Source: Candidatus Peribacteria bacterium
GTDB lineage: Bacteria; Patescibacteriota; Gracilibacteria; UBA1369; UBA12463
NCBI GenBank assembly: GCA_943355055.1
Contig: CALREA010000005.1
Location: 1-46,584, forward strand
Direction: 5' to 3'
Length of the DNA stretch: 46,584 bases
Of this stretch, positions 16,584 through 24,608 are shown in pieces; position 1 is the first letter of the stretch; the number at the start of each line of letters is the position of its first letter. The notes below the pieces were generated by a model. That model did not search any database, was not told the DNA's origin, and was given only the letters and a program-made list of their open reading frames with translations. The translations under genes and the position numbers were made by a program.

Positions 16584-17876
16584 CTAGCTTACTAATGCCT
16601 GACTTATTTGATTCACATTCCCTGCTCCCATGGTAATAATCACGTCGAATTGTGGAGCAATTTTTTGACACATAGATATAGTTTTTTCGATTGATATGCC
16701 GTCGGATGCTTTTGTTCCTTTCACTCCGTTTATAGCATCAATAAGTTTTTTTACCGATATGGAGGCCTTGTCTTTGGCGGTATCTCGTGCCTCATAAATA
16801 TTGGGAATAATTACTTTGTCGGTTTGGGAGAATGCCGTGGCGAAGTCTTTGATGAAGGCTTTTGTGCGGCTGTATTGGTGGGGTTGGAAAATAGTGAGAA
16901 TTTTTCCGGTTGGGTAAAGTTCGCGGATGGCCTCGAGGGTTGCCTTAATTTCGGTTGGGTGGTGGCCGTAGTCGTCGTAGATTTTGGTTTTATCTTTTTT
17001 GCCAATGAATTCCAGGCGGCGTTTGGTGCCGCTGAATTCGAGAAGGGCCTTGCGGGCAACTTTCGGATCGACGTCGAGGTACTCGCTAACTGCGAGGGCG
17101 AGCGAGGCATTTTTTTGGTTATGAATGCCTGGAATGTGCATTTTTATTTTTTCAATTTCTACCGGGATGGCCAGTGGATGATTCACTTTCTTCAGTAATT
17201 TTTCTACGGTTTTTTCTCCCTTCAGGTAGATAATAGCTCCTGTTTTCGGCACCATCTTCATGTATTTCAAAAATGCGGCATCATAGCGCGCTTTGGTTTT
17301 GTAGTAGTCGATATGATCGAAATCAATATTCGTAATAACAAGAATATCGGGAGGAATATCGAGGAATGATTTTTTGTACTCGCAGGTTTCGACGACGGCG
17401 AGGTGAGATGTTCCGAGGTGTTCGTTTTGATTATTAAGTTCCTTGACCTCTGAGCCGACGATGACGGTTGGGTCTTTCTTGGCTGCGAGTAAGATACTGG
17501 CGATCATAGCGGTTGTGGTTGTTTTTCCGTGAGTTCCGGAGACGCATATTTTTGTCTTATCCTTGAGGTACTTCCCTACTGCCTGCGGATAGGTGATGGT
17601 TGGAATTTTCCTTCGCTTCGCTTCTTTTAGCTCCGGATTTGTAAGTGGAATGGCTTGGGAATAAATCACTTCGTCTATGGTTTTACCAATGTGGGATGTG
17701 TCGTGTGTTGGATATATTTCTATGCCAAGTTTTCGTAGGGTTCGTTTTTTGGCATTGTCAGGGGATGAGTCAGACCCTGAAACGTGATGTCCCATTTCCT
17801 GAAGCATGCGGGCGAGACCGCTTAGGCCACTTCCTCCTATACCAATCGCAAATATGTTTTTCTTCGTTGTTTTCAT
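16584..17876 (-). CDS. murC: MurC, UDP-N-acetylmuramate-L-alanine ligase
   Basis: 430 residues, slightly short for MurC. It adds L-alanine to UDP-MurNAc, the first peptide-stem step of peptidoglycan synthesis, in the cytoplasm. The N-terminal UDP-binding loop GIGGSG is at residues 12-17, the ATP P-loop GTHGKTTTT at 114-122, then NIDFDHIDYY, and the C-terminal ligase domain has IYDDYGHHPTEI and FQPHQYSRTK. It is transcribed divergently from the FtsB/DivIC-like gene with overlapping promoters, so wall synthesis and division may be co-regulated here. Confidence 0.97.
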   Translation of the reverse strand: MKTTKKNIFAIGIGGSGLSGLARMLQEMGHHVSGSDSSPDNAKKRTLRKLGIEIYPTHDTSHIGKTIDEVIYSQAIPLTNPELKEAKRRKIPTITYPQAVGKYLKDKTKICVSGTHGKTTTTAMIASILLAAKKDPTVIVGSEVKELNNQNEHLGTSHLAVVETCEYKKSFLDIPPDILVITNIDFDHIDYYKTKARYDAAFLKYMKMVPKTGAIIYLKGEKTVEKLLKKVNHPLAIPVEIEKIKMHIPGIHNQKNASLALAVSEYLDVDPKVARKALLEFSGTKRRLEFIGKKDKTKIYDDYGHHPTEIKATLEAIRELYPTGKILTIFQPHQYSRTKAFIKDFATAFSQTDKVIIPNIYEARDTAKDKASISVKKLIDAINGVKGTKASDGISIEKTISMCQKIAPQFDVIITMGAGNVNQISQALVS

Positions 17877-17884
17877 CGTGCCTA

Positions 17885-17913
17885 AGATTACTTTGTTTGT
17901 CCCAACCTGACAA
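17885..17913 (-). promoter_or_regulatory. Near-leaderless promoter for murC
   Basis: Minus strand: TTGTCA (17908-17913), 17-nt spacer, TAATCT (17885-17890), then 8 nt to the murC ATG (17876). The predicted transcript starts within about 2 nt of the ATG. Confidence 0.6.
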
Positions 17914-17925
17914 GTATGCTATATA
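17897..17925 (+). promoter_or_regulatory. Leaderless-type promoter for the FtsB-like gene
   Basis: TTGTCC (17897-17902), 17-nt spacer ending in TG plus one base, TATATA (17920-17925), then 6 nt to the ATG at 17932. It overlaps the divergent murC promoter, so the two would compete for polymerase. Confidence 0.65.
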
Positions 17926-17931
17926 GATAGC

Positions 17932-18369
17932 ATGAAATTCGAGTTTCATCATGCCTCGAGAATGACGAAAATGGTACTCATTGGTGAGTTCCTCCTTGTT
18001 TCGTATCTGCTGTATGCGCTTACAACGCATATTTATAATAATTACCAAATTGATTATCACATCAATAATTTCCGCGCGATGAATGATAAAATCACCCTGG
18101 ATAACCGAAAAGCGGCTGAGGATTTGGTGTATTACAAATCAGATCAATTCATTGAAAAAATGGCGAAACAAAATTTTAATCTCGTGAATCAGGGGGAAGA
18201 AGTGATCGTGGTTTCGGATGATTTACTGCAGACGCCTGTCGCTGAGTCGAGTGTTCCTGAAAATACGGATCAGATTTCGAAGTACTATTCTCTTTCGAAT
18301 CCCCAAAAATGGTGGAAGTTTTTCTTCGAGATTGATCATACCGTGAAAGCTGTTAAGCCCGCGAACTAG
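17932..18369 (+). CDS. FtsB/DivIC-like septum formation initiator
   Basis: 145-residue bitopic membrane protein. A short basic cytoplasmic N-terminus is followed by one transmembrane helix (about residues 14-36, VLIGEFLLVSYLLYALTTHI), then a helical, coiled-coil-prone stretch (about 40-75). The FtsB/DivIC signature follows: YYKSDQFIEKMAKQNFNLVN then QGEEVIVV (compare the family pattern YIExxAR...GxVxxGE). These proteins join FtsL and FtsQ in the divisome. The C-terminal tail of about 40 residues is unlike the usual family. It sits divergently from murC, a dcw-type neighbour, which supports the call. Confidence 0.7.
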   Translation: MKFEFHHASRMTKMVLIGEFLLVSYLLYALTTHIYNNYQIDYHINNFRAMNDKITLDNRKAAEDLVYYKSDQFIEKMAKQNFNLVNQGEEVIVVSDDLLQTPVAESSVPENTDQISKYYSLSNPQKWWKFFFEIDHTVKAVKPAN

Positions 18370-18390
18370 TATTTTGGCTTTGTTCTGCTT

Positions 18391-18418
18391 TTGACTTTCC
18401 TTTAAAATGCTCTATACT
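18391..18418 (+). promoter_or_regulatory. Promoter for initiator tRNA
   Basis: TTGACT (18391-18396), 16-nt spacer, TATACT (18413-18418), about 37 nt before the mature tRNA 5' end. Confidence 0.65.
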
Positions 18419-18455
18419 CTTGGCGTTGTTCGTCTAGCTTTGATATTTATCGCGT

Positions 18456-18530
18456 CGCGGGGTGGAGCAGTGGTAGCTCGCAAGGCTCATAACCTTGAGG
18501 TCGGTGGTTCGAGTCCACCCCCCGCAACCA
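18456..18530 (+). tRNA. Initiator tRNA-fMet (CAT)
   Basis: 75 nt with encoded CCA. Cloverleaf: acceptor CGCGGGG / CCCCGCA with the C1:A72 mismatch diagnostic of bacterial initiators, D-stem GAGC/GCTC with the initiator A11:U24 pair, anticodon loop CTCATAA, T-arm GGTGG TTCGAGT CCACC. The anticodon stem is CAAGG/CCTTG, so only two of the three usual G:C pairs at 29-31:39-41 are present (29:41 is A:U). Confidence 0.96.
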
Positions 18531-18605
18531 GAAGAGAGGCCAGAATGAGACCAGAATTTATTGTTTCATTTTTCAAGGTGTATACTTTAGTCACTTGATT
18601 TTTTT

Positions 18606-18851
18606 ATGTCTTTCTTTGTTTACATTCTCTGCTGTAATGATTCGACCCTTTATGTTGGATCTACCAATGACATCGTGCGGAGACTTTATCAGCATAATAA
18701 TTTAAAATCGGGGGCGACCTATACGAAGGGACGGCGACCGGTGACGCTTATTTATATAGAAATGTTTAAAACACTCAGAGAAGCTAAGCAGAGAGAATAT
18801 GCGATTAAGTGTTTGACGAGGGAGGAGAAATTAGAACTTATTGGGATTTAG
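18606..18851 (+). CDS. GIY-YIG nuclease-domain protein (UPF0213/YhbQ-like)
   Basis: 81-residue single-domain GIY-YIG protein: VYILCCNDSTLYVGSTNDIV carries the two strands (VYI and YVG), followed by the catalytic-type Arg (RRLYQHN) and a C-terminal helix with EAKQREYAIK. Family members are small putative DNA-binding or nuclease proteins of uncertain role. A TATACT box at 18581-18586 lies 19 nt before the ATG. The gene sits between two tRNA genes of opposite orientation. Confidence 0.9.
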   Translation: MSFFVYILCCNDSTLYVGSTNDIVRRLYQHNNLKSGATYTKGRRPVTLIYIEMFKTLREAKQREYAIKCLTREEKLELIGI

Positions 18852-18877
18852 AGAAAAACCGAATCGGGAACGGGTAC

Positions 18878-18898
18878 AATTTTTCCTTCGGAAAAATT
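18878..18898. repeat. Inverted repeat at tRNA 3' flank
   Basis: AATTTTTCC / GGAAAAATT, perfect 9-bp arms with a 3-nt loop, directly abutting the CCA end of the minus-strand tRNA and 27 nt after the GIY-YIG stop. It may act as a weak bidirectional terminator or a processing signal; there is no clear U-tract beyond the stem. Confidence 0.5.
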
Positions 18899-18973
18899 TG
18901 GTGGCAGGGGCGAGAGTTGAACTCGCGACCAACGGCTTATGAGTCCGCTGCTCTACCACTGAGCTACCCTGCC
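18899..18973 (-). tRNA. tRNA-Met (CAT), elongator type
   Basis: 75 nt with encoded CCA: acceptor GGCAGGG/CCCTGCC, D-stem GCTC/GAGC, anticodon loop CTCATAA, T-arm GCGAG TTCAACT CTCGC. It starts with a paired G1, unlike the initiator at 18456, so it is an elongator; tRNA-Ile2 (lysidine-modified CAT) cannot be excluded from sequence alone. The anticodon stem GCGGA/GCCGT has an A31-G39 mismatch and a G27-U43 wobble. Confidence 0.9.
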
Positions 18974-18998
18974 AGGCTATGCGATTGTGGTCGCGGAA

Positions 18999-19027
18999 AG
19001 TGTAATGGAGGAGGCTTGGAATTGCAA
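18999..19027 (-). promoter_or_regulatory. Promoter candidate for tRNA-Met
   Basis: Minus strand: TTGCAA (19022-19027), 17-nt spacer, TACACT (18999-19004), 25 nt upstream of the tRNA. Confidence 0.45.
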
Positions 19028-19047
19028 GTCTTAGCTTCCGTTTCGCT

Positions 19048-20076
19048 TTATTCGGCGATCCAGGCTTGAACCTGTTTCTGGATATCCTCGTAGTTGCCTG
19101 TTTTCGGGAGGAGGATCCACTGTCCCTGCTTGTTGTAGGTGGAAAATAACAGATTTGAGGATTCGATCATATGATTCGTTTTGATCGTATAATCGGCTGT
19201 TTGTGAAGCTAGGGCCATGGCTTCAATGAATGAGATATTCGTTTCTATATTCTTGCTGAGATTGTTGTAAAGGTTTGCTAATATATCGTAGAAGCCTCCC
19301 GTTTTCAGACGTTCTTTGACAGCGCTGATAATCTGTTGCTGGCGTCTGGATCGGTCAAAGTCCGAGGTTGATTTGCGGCTACGGGCGTATTTGAGGGCGG
19401 TCGTTCCATCCATATGATGCATACCGGCGCCAATGGAAAATGTTTCATATTCGATATTATTCTTTGGATACTTATAGTCATATATCCCCTTTTCCACATC
19501 TATATCAATTCCACCAATCGCGTCGATATATTGCGTGAACGCTTTCATATCCACAATAATAAAATTGTTGATTTTTATACCAGTGATTATTTCAACTTCG
19601 TCTGCTAATTTTTGTATCCCAAAAAACTCATAAAACTCATTTATTTTTCTTCCCTCAATCGCGAAGTCACGAGGGATACTTATGAGGGTCACCTCTTTGC
19701 TTGCATTGTTTAGAGTTGCTACGATAATGGAATCAGTGAGCCTGCTATGTTGTCCAACCAATAAGTAGGATGTCATATCATTTACCAATGGTGGTGTTAC
19801 TACGGGTGGTGTAGTAACCTGGGTAGTGCTGATTTTTTCATCTTCTTTCGTTATCTCTTTTGATAGTGGCGTGAGGTGTATTTTTTCTTTTTTAACCTGT
19901 TTTTTCTCTTTTTCATTTCCTCCTTTTAGATTTCCCACTTCATCGATGAGCACGTTAATTTGTGCTTGTTTGAGCTGAAGATCTTTAACGATATTAATCC
20001 CCGTCACCAGCATCATGACAGTTGCTAGTGAGATTACGGAGACAAGTATACCGAGTTTTATTTTCCAATGTTTCAT
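19048..20076 (-). CDS. LytR-CpsA-Psr (LCP) family protein
   Basis: 342-residue membrane-anchored LCP protein. There is one N-terminal transmembrane helix (about 7-28), a charged linker rich in K, E, T and P (about 50-95), then the LCP domain. Motifs are SRLTDSIIVATLN (112-124), LISIPRD (131-137), ALKYARSRKSTSDFDRSRRQ (227-246). LCP enzymes transfer polyprenyl-linked glycopolymers to peptidoglycan outside the membrane. The ATG overlaps the TAA of the upstream VirD4-like gene (TAATG), implying translational coupling, so the two products may act together at the envelope. Confidence 0.93.
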   Translation of the reverse strand: MKHWKIKLGILVSVISLATVMMLVTGINIVKDLQLKQAQINVLIDEVGNLKGGNEKEKKQVKKEKIHLTPLSKEITKEDEKISTTQVTTPPVVTPPLVNDMTSYLLVGQHSRLTDSIIVATLNNASKEVTLISIPRDFAIEGRKINEFYEFFGIQKLADEVEIITGIKINNFIIVDMKAFTQYIDAIGGIDIDVEKGIYDYKYPKNNIEYETFSIGAGMHHMDGTTALKYARSRKSTSDFDRSRRQQQIISAVKERLKTGGFYDILANLYNNLSKNIETNISFIEAMALASQTADYTIKTNHMIESSNLLFSTYNKQGQWILLPKTGNYEDIQKQVQAWIAE

Positions 20077-22796
20077 TACGGTTGCGGTGGAGTAGTAGGT
20101 GTTTGCATTTCCGGAGGAGTTTGAGGCTGTTCAGGAACTTGAACTTCCGTGGATGTCTCAGCAGTAGGCGCTTCTTCGACTTCCGGTGTTTCAGGTGTTT
20201 CGGGTGCCGTCTCTTCTTCGGCTTCAATCCCGATTCTTGCCATAATTTCCTGTTCGACGAAGTCATGTTTGCGGCCGTATTTCATACGCGCGTACTCGCG
20301 GACAATTTCACCAATCTTCTTGTTTTCGCCCTTCTTGTCCCAAATGGTTTCGAGAGAGAATGGACGGGAGGTGGTATTATTAATATTGAGTTTTACGTAG
20401 GCTTTGTAGTTGGAAATACCTACGAGGTCTTGCTCCGTAACGATTGGCGCGAATTCCTTTGCGAGGTATTCGGCATCCTCGGCGCCGACCTTGAAAGCAC
20501 ATATGGTACCGACGTTACCGAATACGGCATCACGTATCTGCGTGTTGCTTGAGCCTGTCTTTGTCACGACCAGCTGACTAATATACTGATGAGCCATGAT
20601 CAATGCGAGATGGTACTTACGAGCCTCAGATAGAATTGATGCAAAGCTTTCTGTGGCAAAGTTCTGGAACTCATCTACATAGAGGTAGAAGTCACGTCGT
20701 TGTTCTTCCGGGATATCGGCACGACTCATGGCTGCCATCTGAATACGGGCTACCATAATCAAACCGAGAAGCTGCGTGTTGAGATCACCAATCTTACCTT
20801 TTGAGAGGTTCACGAGGAGAATCTTCCCGGAGTCCATACACTCACGGAAGTTAAAGGCTGACTTAGGCTGTCCGATGGTATTACGCATAATGGAGTTCGT
20901 AATGAACGGACCGAACTTCGCCGAGAAGTATGGGATCATTTCTTGCTTTTCTCTATCGCCGGTTTCGGCATATTCATGTTTCCAGAATGAGAGGACGACC
21001 GGGTTTTTTGCCTTACTAATTTTGTAATTTCGGAACTCGGTGTCCACGAAGATTCTTGGGACGTCAATAAGTGTTGCTCCTTCATCAGGATCTTCCATAA
21101 GCGTCAAACAGGCGTTGCGGAAGTAGTGCTGAATACGTGGCCCAAAGATCTCATCACCGAACAATTTGATAAAGATTTCTGTCGCCTGGCTCGAGGCGAG
21201 GTCTTGCTCTGCCGGAGTTTTTGCCTCGAGAATGTTGAGACCCATCGGTCTGTCGGTATCACCGGCATCAAATATAACCACATCTTTTACACGCTCCTTT
21301 GGTACATAATTTAATGCATCCTCAATCAAGTCTCCGTGCGGATCGATAACGCATATACCCTCTCCATTCTTGATATCCTGACGGATCATATAGCTCAAGA
21401 GTGAGGACTTACCTGAACCGGATTTACCGATGATATAGTGATGACGAGCTCGATCTTTCTTTAGAAAGACGACTGGCTTGATTACGCCTCGATAACTGTT
21501 ATTTCCTAACATCATACCCTCCATTCCCATATCGGCCGGCACCGGAAGCTTCTTGTACGAGAGCCACATAATAGACGGCGTGAAGTTATACTTGCCATCC
21601 GGGAAGTGGTATACCGTTGCGAGCTCTTCTTCTGATAATATATTCTCTTGTTCTCCCCATCCGAAGATTCTCGTCTCCAAAATTCTTTTGTTGAAGTTCC
21701 GTAACATATATATGTTATTGATGAAATCAATTGGGATAACTCTACGAGTATCGAATCCGTTTGATCCTTCATCGTTTACCGAATTTATAGCAATTTCCAT
21801 GCTACTCATCATTTTTTGCGCTTTCTCTTCCGTAGAGGATGAGGCGATCATTCTGATGACGACGTGAAAATTTGATTGCTGGGATTTTTCACCCATTCTT
21901 TTTGCGGTGTCTTCTTTGCTCGCTATCATACGCACCATACCTCGCTGATAGTAGTCCTCCCCTTTTTCCTGCTTCTGATCGTCCTTTCCCTTTGCGGCTA
22001 ATGTGAATAAGTCCCCGATGAATCCAAGTATTGATGAGCCCTTTGGATTTCCTTCACTATCTACGGGTCTTCCCTGAAATATGGCTTCGCTCACTTTTAA
22101 AGCTTTGTTTGCAATTTTTTTTGCGGCCGGTCTCATGATTATTTGGATGCCCCCAACTTCATCTTCGTCCATCTTGGTAAATATATTCGTGATGGCATTG
22201 AGCGGATCATTTTCAATTGTTTTGAATGTTTTTATCGGGAACCAGTATTTTTCCTTTTGTCTGACGTAGAAGCATTTTATGAAATTTGTGCTGGTTTTCT
22301 TGATATAAATTGGGCTTACCGGCTCTATCTCGGCACTTGGGTATAATGACGTAATCTGTTTTTCGATTAATCCGCTGTAACTTTCGACTGTTACGACATA
22401 AAAATTGATTATTTTCTTTTCTACAATAATTTCGAAAGAAAATATATCGGAGTGGAAGAAATATCTCCGTATCATGTTCATGATGTTGAGGCCGCGAAGC
22501 TCGTAGAGCGAGCGGTAGCACTGTTGCATGATGGCTATTTTTTCTTTTAAGTCCTTTTGGACCTCCTTCTCCTTGTCCTTTTGTGAGTCTTCACGAGGCA
22601 ACGTTACTTTGAAGTAGACATTTTTTACATGCCCTATATACAAATAGCGAAAGAGCCAGGATAAAGAATGGAGCATAAGAGGTGCTCCAATAACTACCAC
22701 TACAATCGCGATTGGGTTTGCCTTGGTGAAGCTCCAGACGATGTTCCAGTAGTGTAGGATGGCTGCCGTGTCGATATTTATTTCCGGAAGAGTCAT
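20076..22796 (-). CDS. VirD4/TraG-like membrane ATPase (type IV secretion-type)
   Basis: 906 residues. There is a hydrophobic N-terminal helix (about 27-52), then a long N-terminal domain (55-430), then a RecA-like motor of the VirD4/TraG/HerA class. Walker A is GKSGSGKSS (457-465), then CVIDPHGDLIEDAL (482-495) and Walker B FYLYVDEFQNF (703-713). The last 45 residues are a low-complexity P/E/T tail. In conjugation and type IV secretion such ATPases pump DNA or protein through the membrane. No VirB4, VirB6 or relaxase lies in the window, so the substrate is unknown. A solid minus-strand promoter precedes it, and the LCP gene is coupled downstream. Confidence 0.87.
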   Translation of the reverse strand: MTLPEINIDTAAILHYWNIVWSFTKANPIAIVVVVIGAPLMLHSLSWLFRYLYIGHVKNVYFKVTLPREDSQKDKEKEVQKDLKEKIAIMQQCYRSLYELRGLNIMNMIRRYFFHSDIFSFEIIVEKKIINFYVVTVESYSGLIEKQITSLYPSAEIEPVSPIYIKKTSTNFIKCFYVRQKEKYWFPIKTFKTIENDPLNAITNIFTKMDEDEVGGIQIIMRPAAKKIANKALKVSEAIFQGRPVDSEGNPKGSSILGFIGDLFTLAAKGKDDQKQEKGEDYYQRGMVRMIASKEDTAKRMGEKSQQSNFHVVIRMIASSSTEEKAQKMMSSMEIAINSVNDEGSNGFDTRRVIPIDFINNIYMLRNFNKRILETRIFGWGEQENILSEEELATVYHFPDGKYNFTPSIMWLSYKKLPVPADMGMEGMMLGNNSYRGVIKPVVFLKKDRARHHYIIGKSGSGKSSLLSYMIRQDIKNGEGICVIDPHGDLIEDALNYVPKERVKDVVIFDAGDTDRPMGLNILEAKTPAEQDLASSQATEIFIKLFGDEIFGPRIQHYFRNACLTLMEDPDEGATLIDVPRIFVDTEFRNYKISKAKNPVVLSFWKHEYAETGDREKQEMIPYFSAKFGPFITNSIMRNTIGQPKSAFNFRECMDSGKILLVNLSKGKIGDLNTQLLGLIMVARIQMAAMSRADIPEEQRRDFYLYVDEFQNFATESFASILSEARKYHLALIMAHQYISQLVVTKTGSSNTQIRDAVFGNVGTICAFKVGAEDAEYLAKEFAPIVTEQDLVGISNYKAYVKLNINNTTSRPFSLETIWDKKGENKKIGEIVREYARMKYGRKHDFVEQEIMARIGIEAEEETAPETPETPEVEEAPTAETSTEVQVPEQPQTPPEMQTPTTPPQP

Positions 22797-22841
22797 TTTT
22801 TGATTATTTTTGGTTTCAGTTAGCTTTGAATATTTCTGTTT

Positions 22842-22870
22842 ATTATATCATAGTTTAGCTTTGTTAGCAA
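22842..22870 (-). promoter_or_regulatory. Promoter of the VirD4-like/LCP operon
   Basis: Minus strand: TTGCTA (22865-22870), 17-nt spacer ending in TG plus one base (extended -10), TATAAT (22842-22847). The leader to the ATG at 22796 is about 40 nt. Confidence 0.75.
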
Positions 22871-22969
22871 GGCTATGGAGCGTGATTCCCAAAGCTGAAG
22901 TGGCACAAGTAGTACTTTCGAAATGGTATCGATATATCCATTTATGTAACTATGTGTTTTGGTTTGATG

Positions 22970-22975
22970 TATACT
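22970..22975 (+). promoter_or_regulatory. -10 box for the secreted-protein gene
   Basis: TATACT with a weak -35. In-frame GTG (22978) and TTG (22981) codons lie 2 and 5 nt downstream, but the ATG at 23011 gives a normal signal peptide and is preferred. Confidence 0.45.
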
Positions 22976-23010
22976 AAGTGTTGGTTATTTATTCTTTATC
23001 CTCAAAACGT

Positions 23011-24576
23011 ATGAAAACGTTCCTCGTCAGGTTGTTAGGTAGTTTCGGTCTTTTGTCGGTATTAGCGCTGGGTGCAGGTACGGCATATGCCTCACCTTAT
23101 CCATACAATTCGACTAATCTTTCACTCACGCAGAGTGTTGATGGATCCGGCATGATTCAGCTCAAGTGGAATCCTATCGCTGCAGGTTCGAAAATTTCCG
23201 GTTCCGGTGATACCGGTATTGTTGATGGGTATGCTGTTTTTCTTCGTAAGTCTTCTGATACGGATGCTGCATGGAACAAGAAACCGTTTGCGCTTTTGAA
23301 GATTAGCGGTAACGAGTATACCTACTACAATCTCTCTAATATGCCGAGCGCTACCTATGTCGCGCAAGTTGCCGCGTATGGTGTTGATGTAACGGGGTAT
23401 CATTTTAATTACTATACAAACCAAGTGTTCGTTCAGGTTGGCTCTACGATCAACGATTCCAGCTCATTGATTTGGAATACCTATCCTCAGGATTTTGTAC
23501 CTGCTAATATTGCCGGCACTACCACTTCCCTTTCTCTGACCGGAACAGTTTCGGAATGCATGCTTAAATATAACTGGACTACACTGCCTTCATCAGCCGT
23601 GCAACCGGAGGGATATGCGGTATTTTTGAAAAATGCGAATGAAACTGATCCAAATTGGAGTATCAAGCCCTTTGCCCTTTTGAGAAAGTCATTGAATAAC
23701 TACAATTATTATAATCTCTCCGGAATGCCTTATGGTACCTATATCGCGAAGGTCGCAGCGTATAATTATGACGTAATCGGATATAAATTTGATACCTATA
23801 GCAACGAAGTTACGATTACGAATACTTGCGGTGTTCCCCCTGTCATTGTTTCGTTGACGGCCCCTATGATTGTTCAGCCAATGGCTGGTCAGGTTTTCAC
23901 CACTATGCCACGAGTTACGACGATTCAGTGGTCTCCCGTCAAAGATGCCGCTTCGTACCAAATCGCTATTGAGTGTGATATCTGTGGATCCGCGATGTGG
24001 GAGAGCAAGTATCCAATTTATTCCACCTCTGCTACGTCACTTACCACTCCCGCGCTCGCTGGTGACAATACGTTCCGAGTGAGAGTAAGGGCTATTTCTG
24101 CCGGAACAGAAGGGCCGTGGTCTGATTACCGACTTTTCTCTTTTGTTACCCCTGCTTCGACCAATACTGTACCCGTTGTGGTGCCTGTGACTCCTCCCGT
24201 CACTCAACGTCCAAGCACTGTACCTTATACTATGCCTCCTCTAACGGGAGTTAATCTTAATCAAGATCTTTATCTCAATGCGAGCTATGGTCGCGAGGGG
24301 GTTACGTTGGGTTTTGGATTCCAAAATGATGCCGCTCAGGAAGAATCGAGCTACCAACAGTTTATGGTTGAACGATATCTGGTTTCGAAGCGAAACATGC
24401 GTGTTATGTCGTCAAAAAAGCTCTTTTACGTCGATCCGGATGAGGATACCTTCCTTGATACCAGTGCGATCTATGGCAAGAAGTATGCTTACCGTGTCTA
24501 TGCCATCACGTATCTTGCCAATGGGCAAAATAAGATTCTTGGATCAAGTCCGACGGTGAAGTTATTGGTGAAGTAG
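23011..24576 (+). CDS. Secreted protein with two repeat domains and FN3-like modules
   Basis: 521 residues with a cleavable signal peptide (VRLLGSFGLLSVLALGAG, cleavage after AYA). Two homologous domains of about 110 residues follow, each with GYAVFL(R/K), KPFALL and a Y-rich NYYNLSxMP block followed by TYxAxVAAY. A fibronectin III-like module (AAYQ-type region SPVKDAASYQIAIE; NTFRVRVRAIS), a proline/valine linker and a last beta-sandwich domain ending at LLVK complete it. Cysteines are few. It has no C-terminal anchor, so it may be released or bound non-covalently. Probable surface or secreted binding protein; ligand unknown. Confidence 0.7.
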   Translation: MKTFLVRLLGSFGLLSVLALGAGTAYASPYPYNSTNLSLTQSVDGSGMIQLKWNPIAAGSKISGSGDTGIVDGYAVFLRKSSDTDAAWNKKPFALLKISGNEYTYYNLSNMPSATYVAQVAAYGVDVTGYHFNYYTNQVFVQVGSTINDSSSLIWNTYPQDFVPANIAGTTTSLSLTGTVSECMLKYNWTTLPSSAVQPEGYAVFLKNANETDPNWSIKPFALLRKSLNNYNYYNLSGMPYGTYIAKVAAYNYDVIGYKFDTYSNEVTITNTCGVPPVIVSLTAPMIVQPMAGQVFTTMPRVTTIQWSPVKDAASYQIAIECDICGSAMWESKYPIYSTSATSLTTPALAGDNTFRVRVRAISAGTEGPWSDYRLFSFVTPASTNTVPVVVPVTPPVTQRPSTVPYTMPPLTGVNLNQDLYLNASYGREGVTLGFGFQNDAAQEESSYQQFMVERYLVSKRNMRVMSSKKLFYVDPDEDTFLDTSAIYGKKYAYRVYAITYLANGQNKILGSSPTVKLLVK

Positions 24577-24608
24577 TTTTTCCACATGTCTTCATTCATT
24601 CCGATATA

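Noticed and set aside
16454-16630. Short frame reading LYPNVQQKD through intergenic element copy 1
   Set aside because: Copy 2 keeps only nine of these residues and then diverges while DNA pairing is kept, so nucleotide-level conservation explains it better than a gene remnant.
20022-20552. 176-codon plus-strand frame opposite the VirD4-like gene
   Set aside because: Arg/Phe/Leu-rich antisense of the P/E/T-rich tail; no start context.
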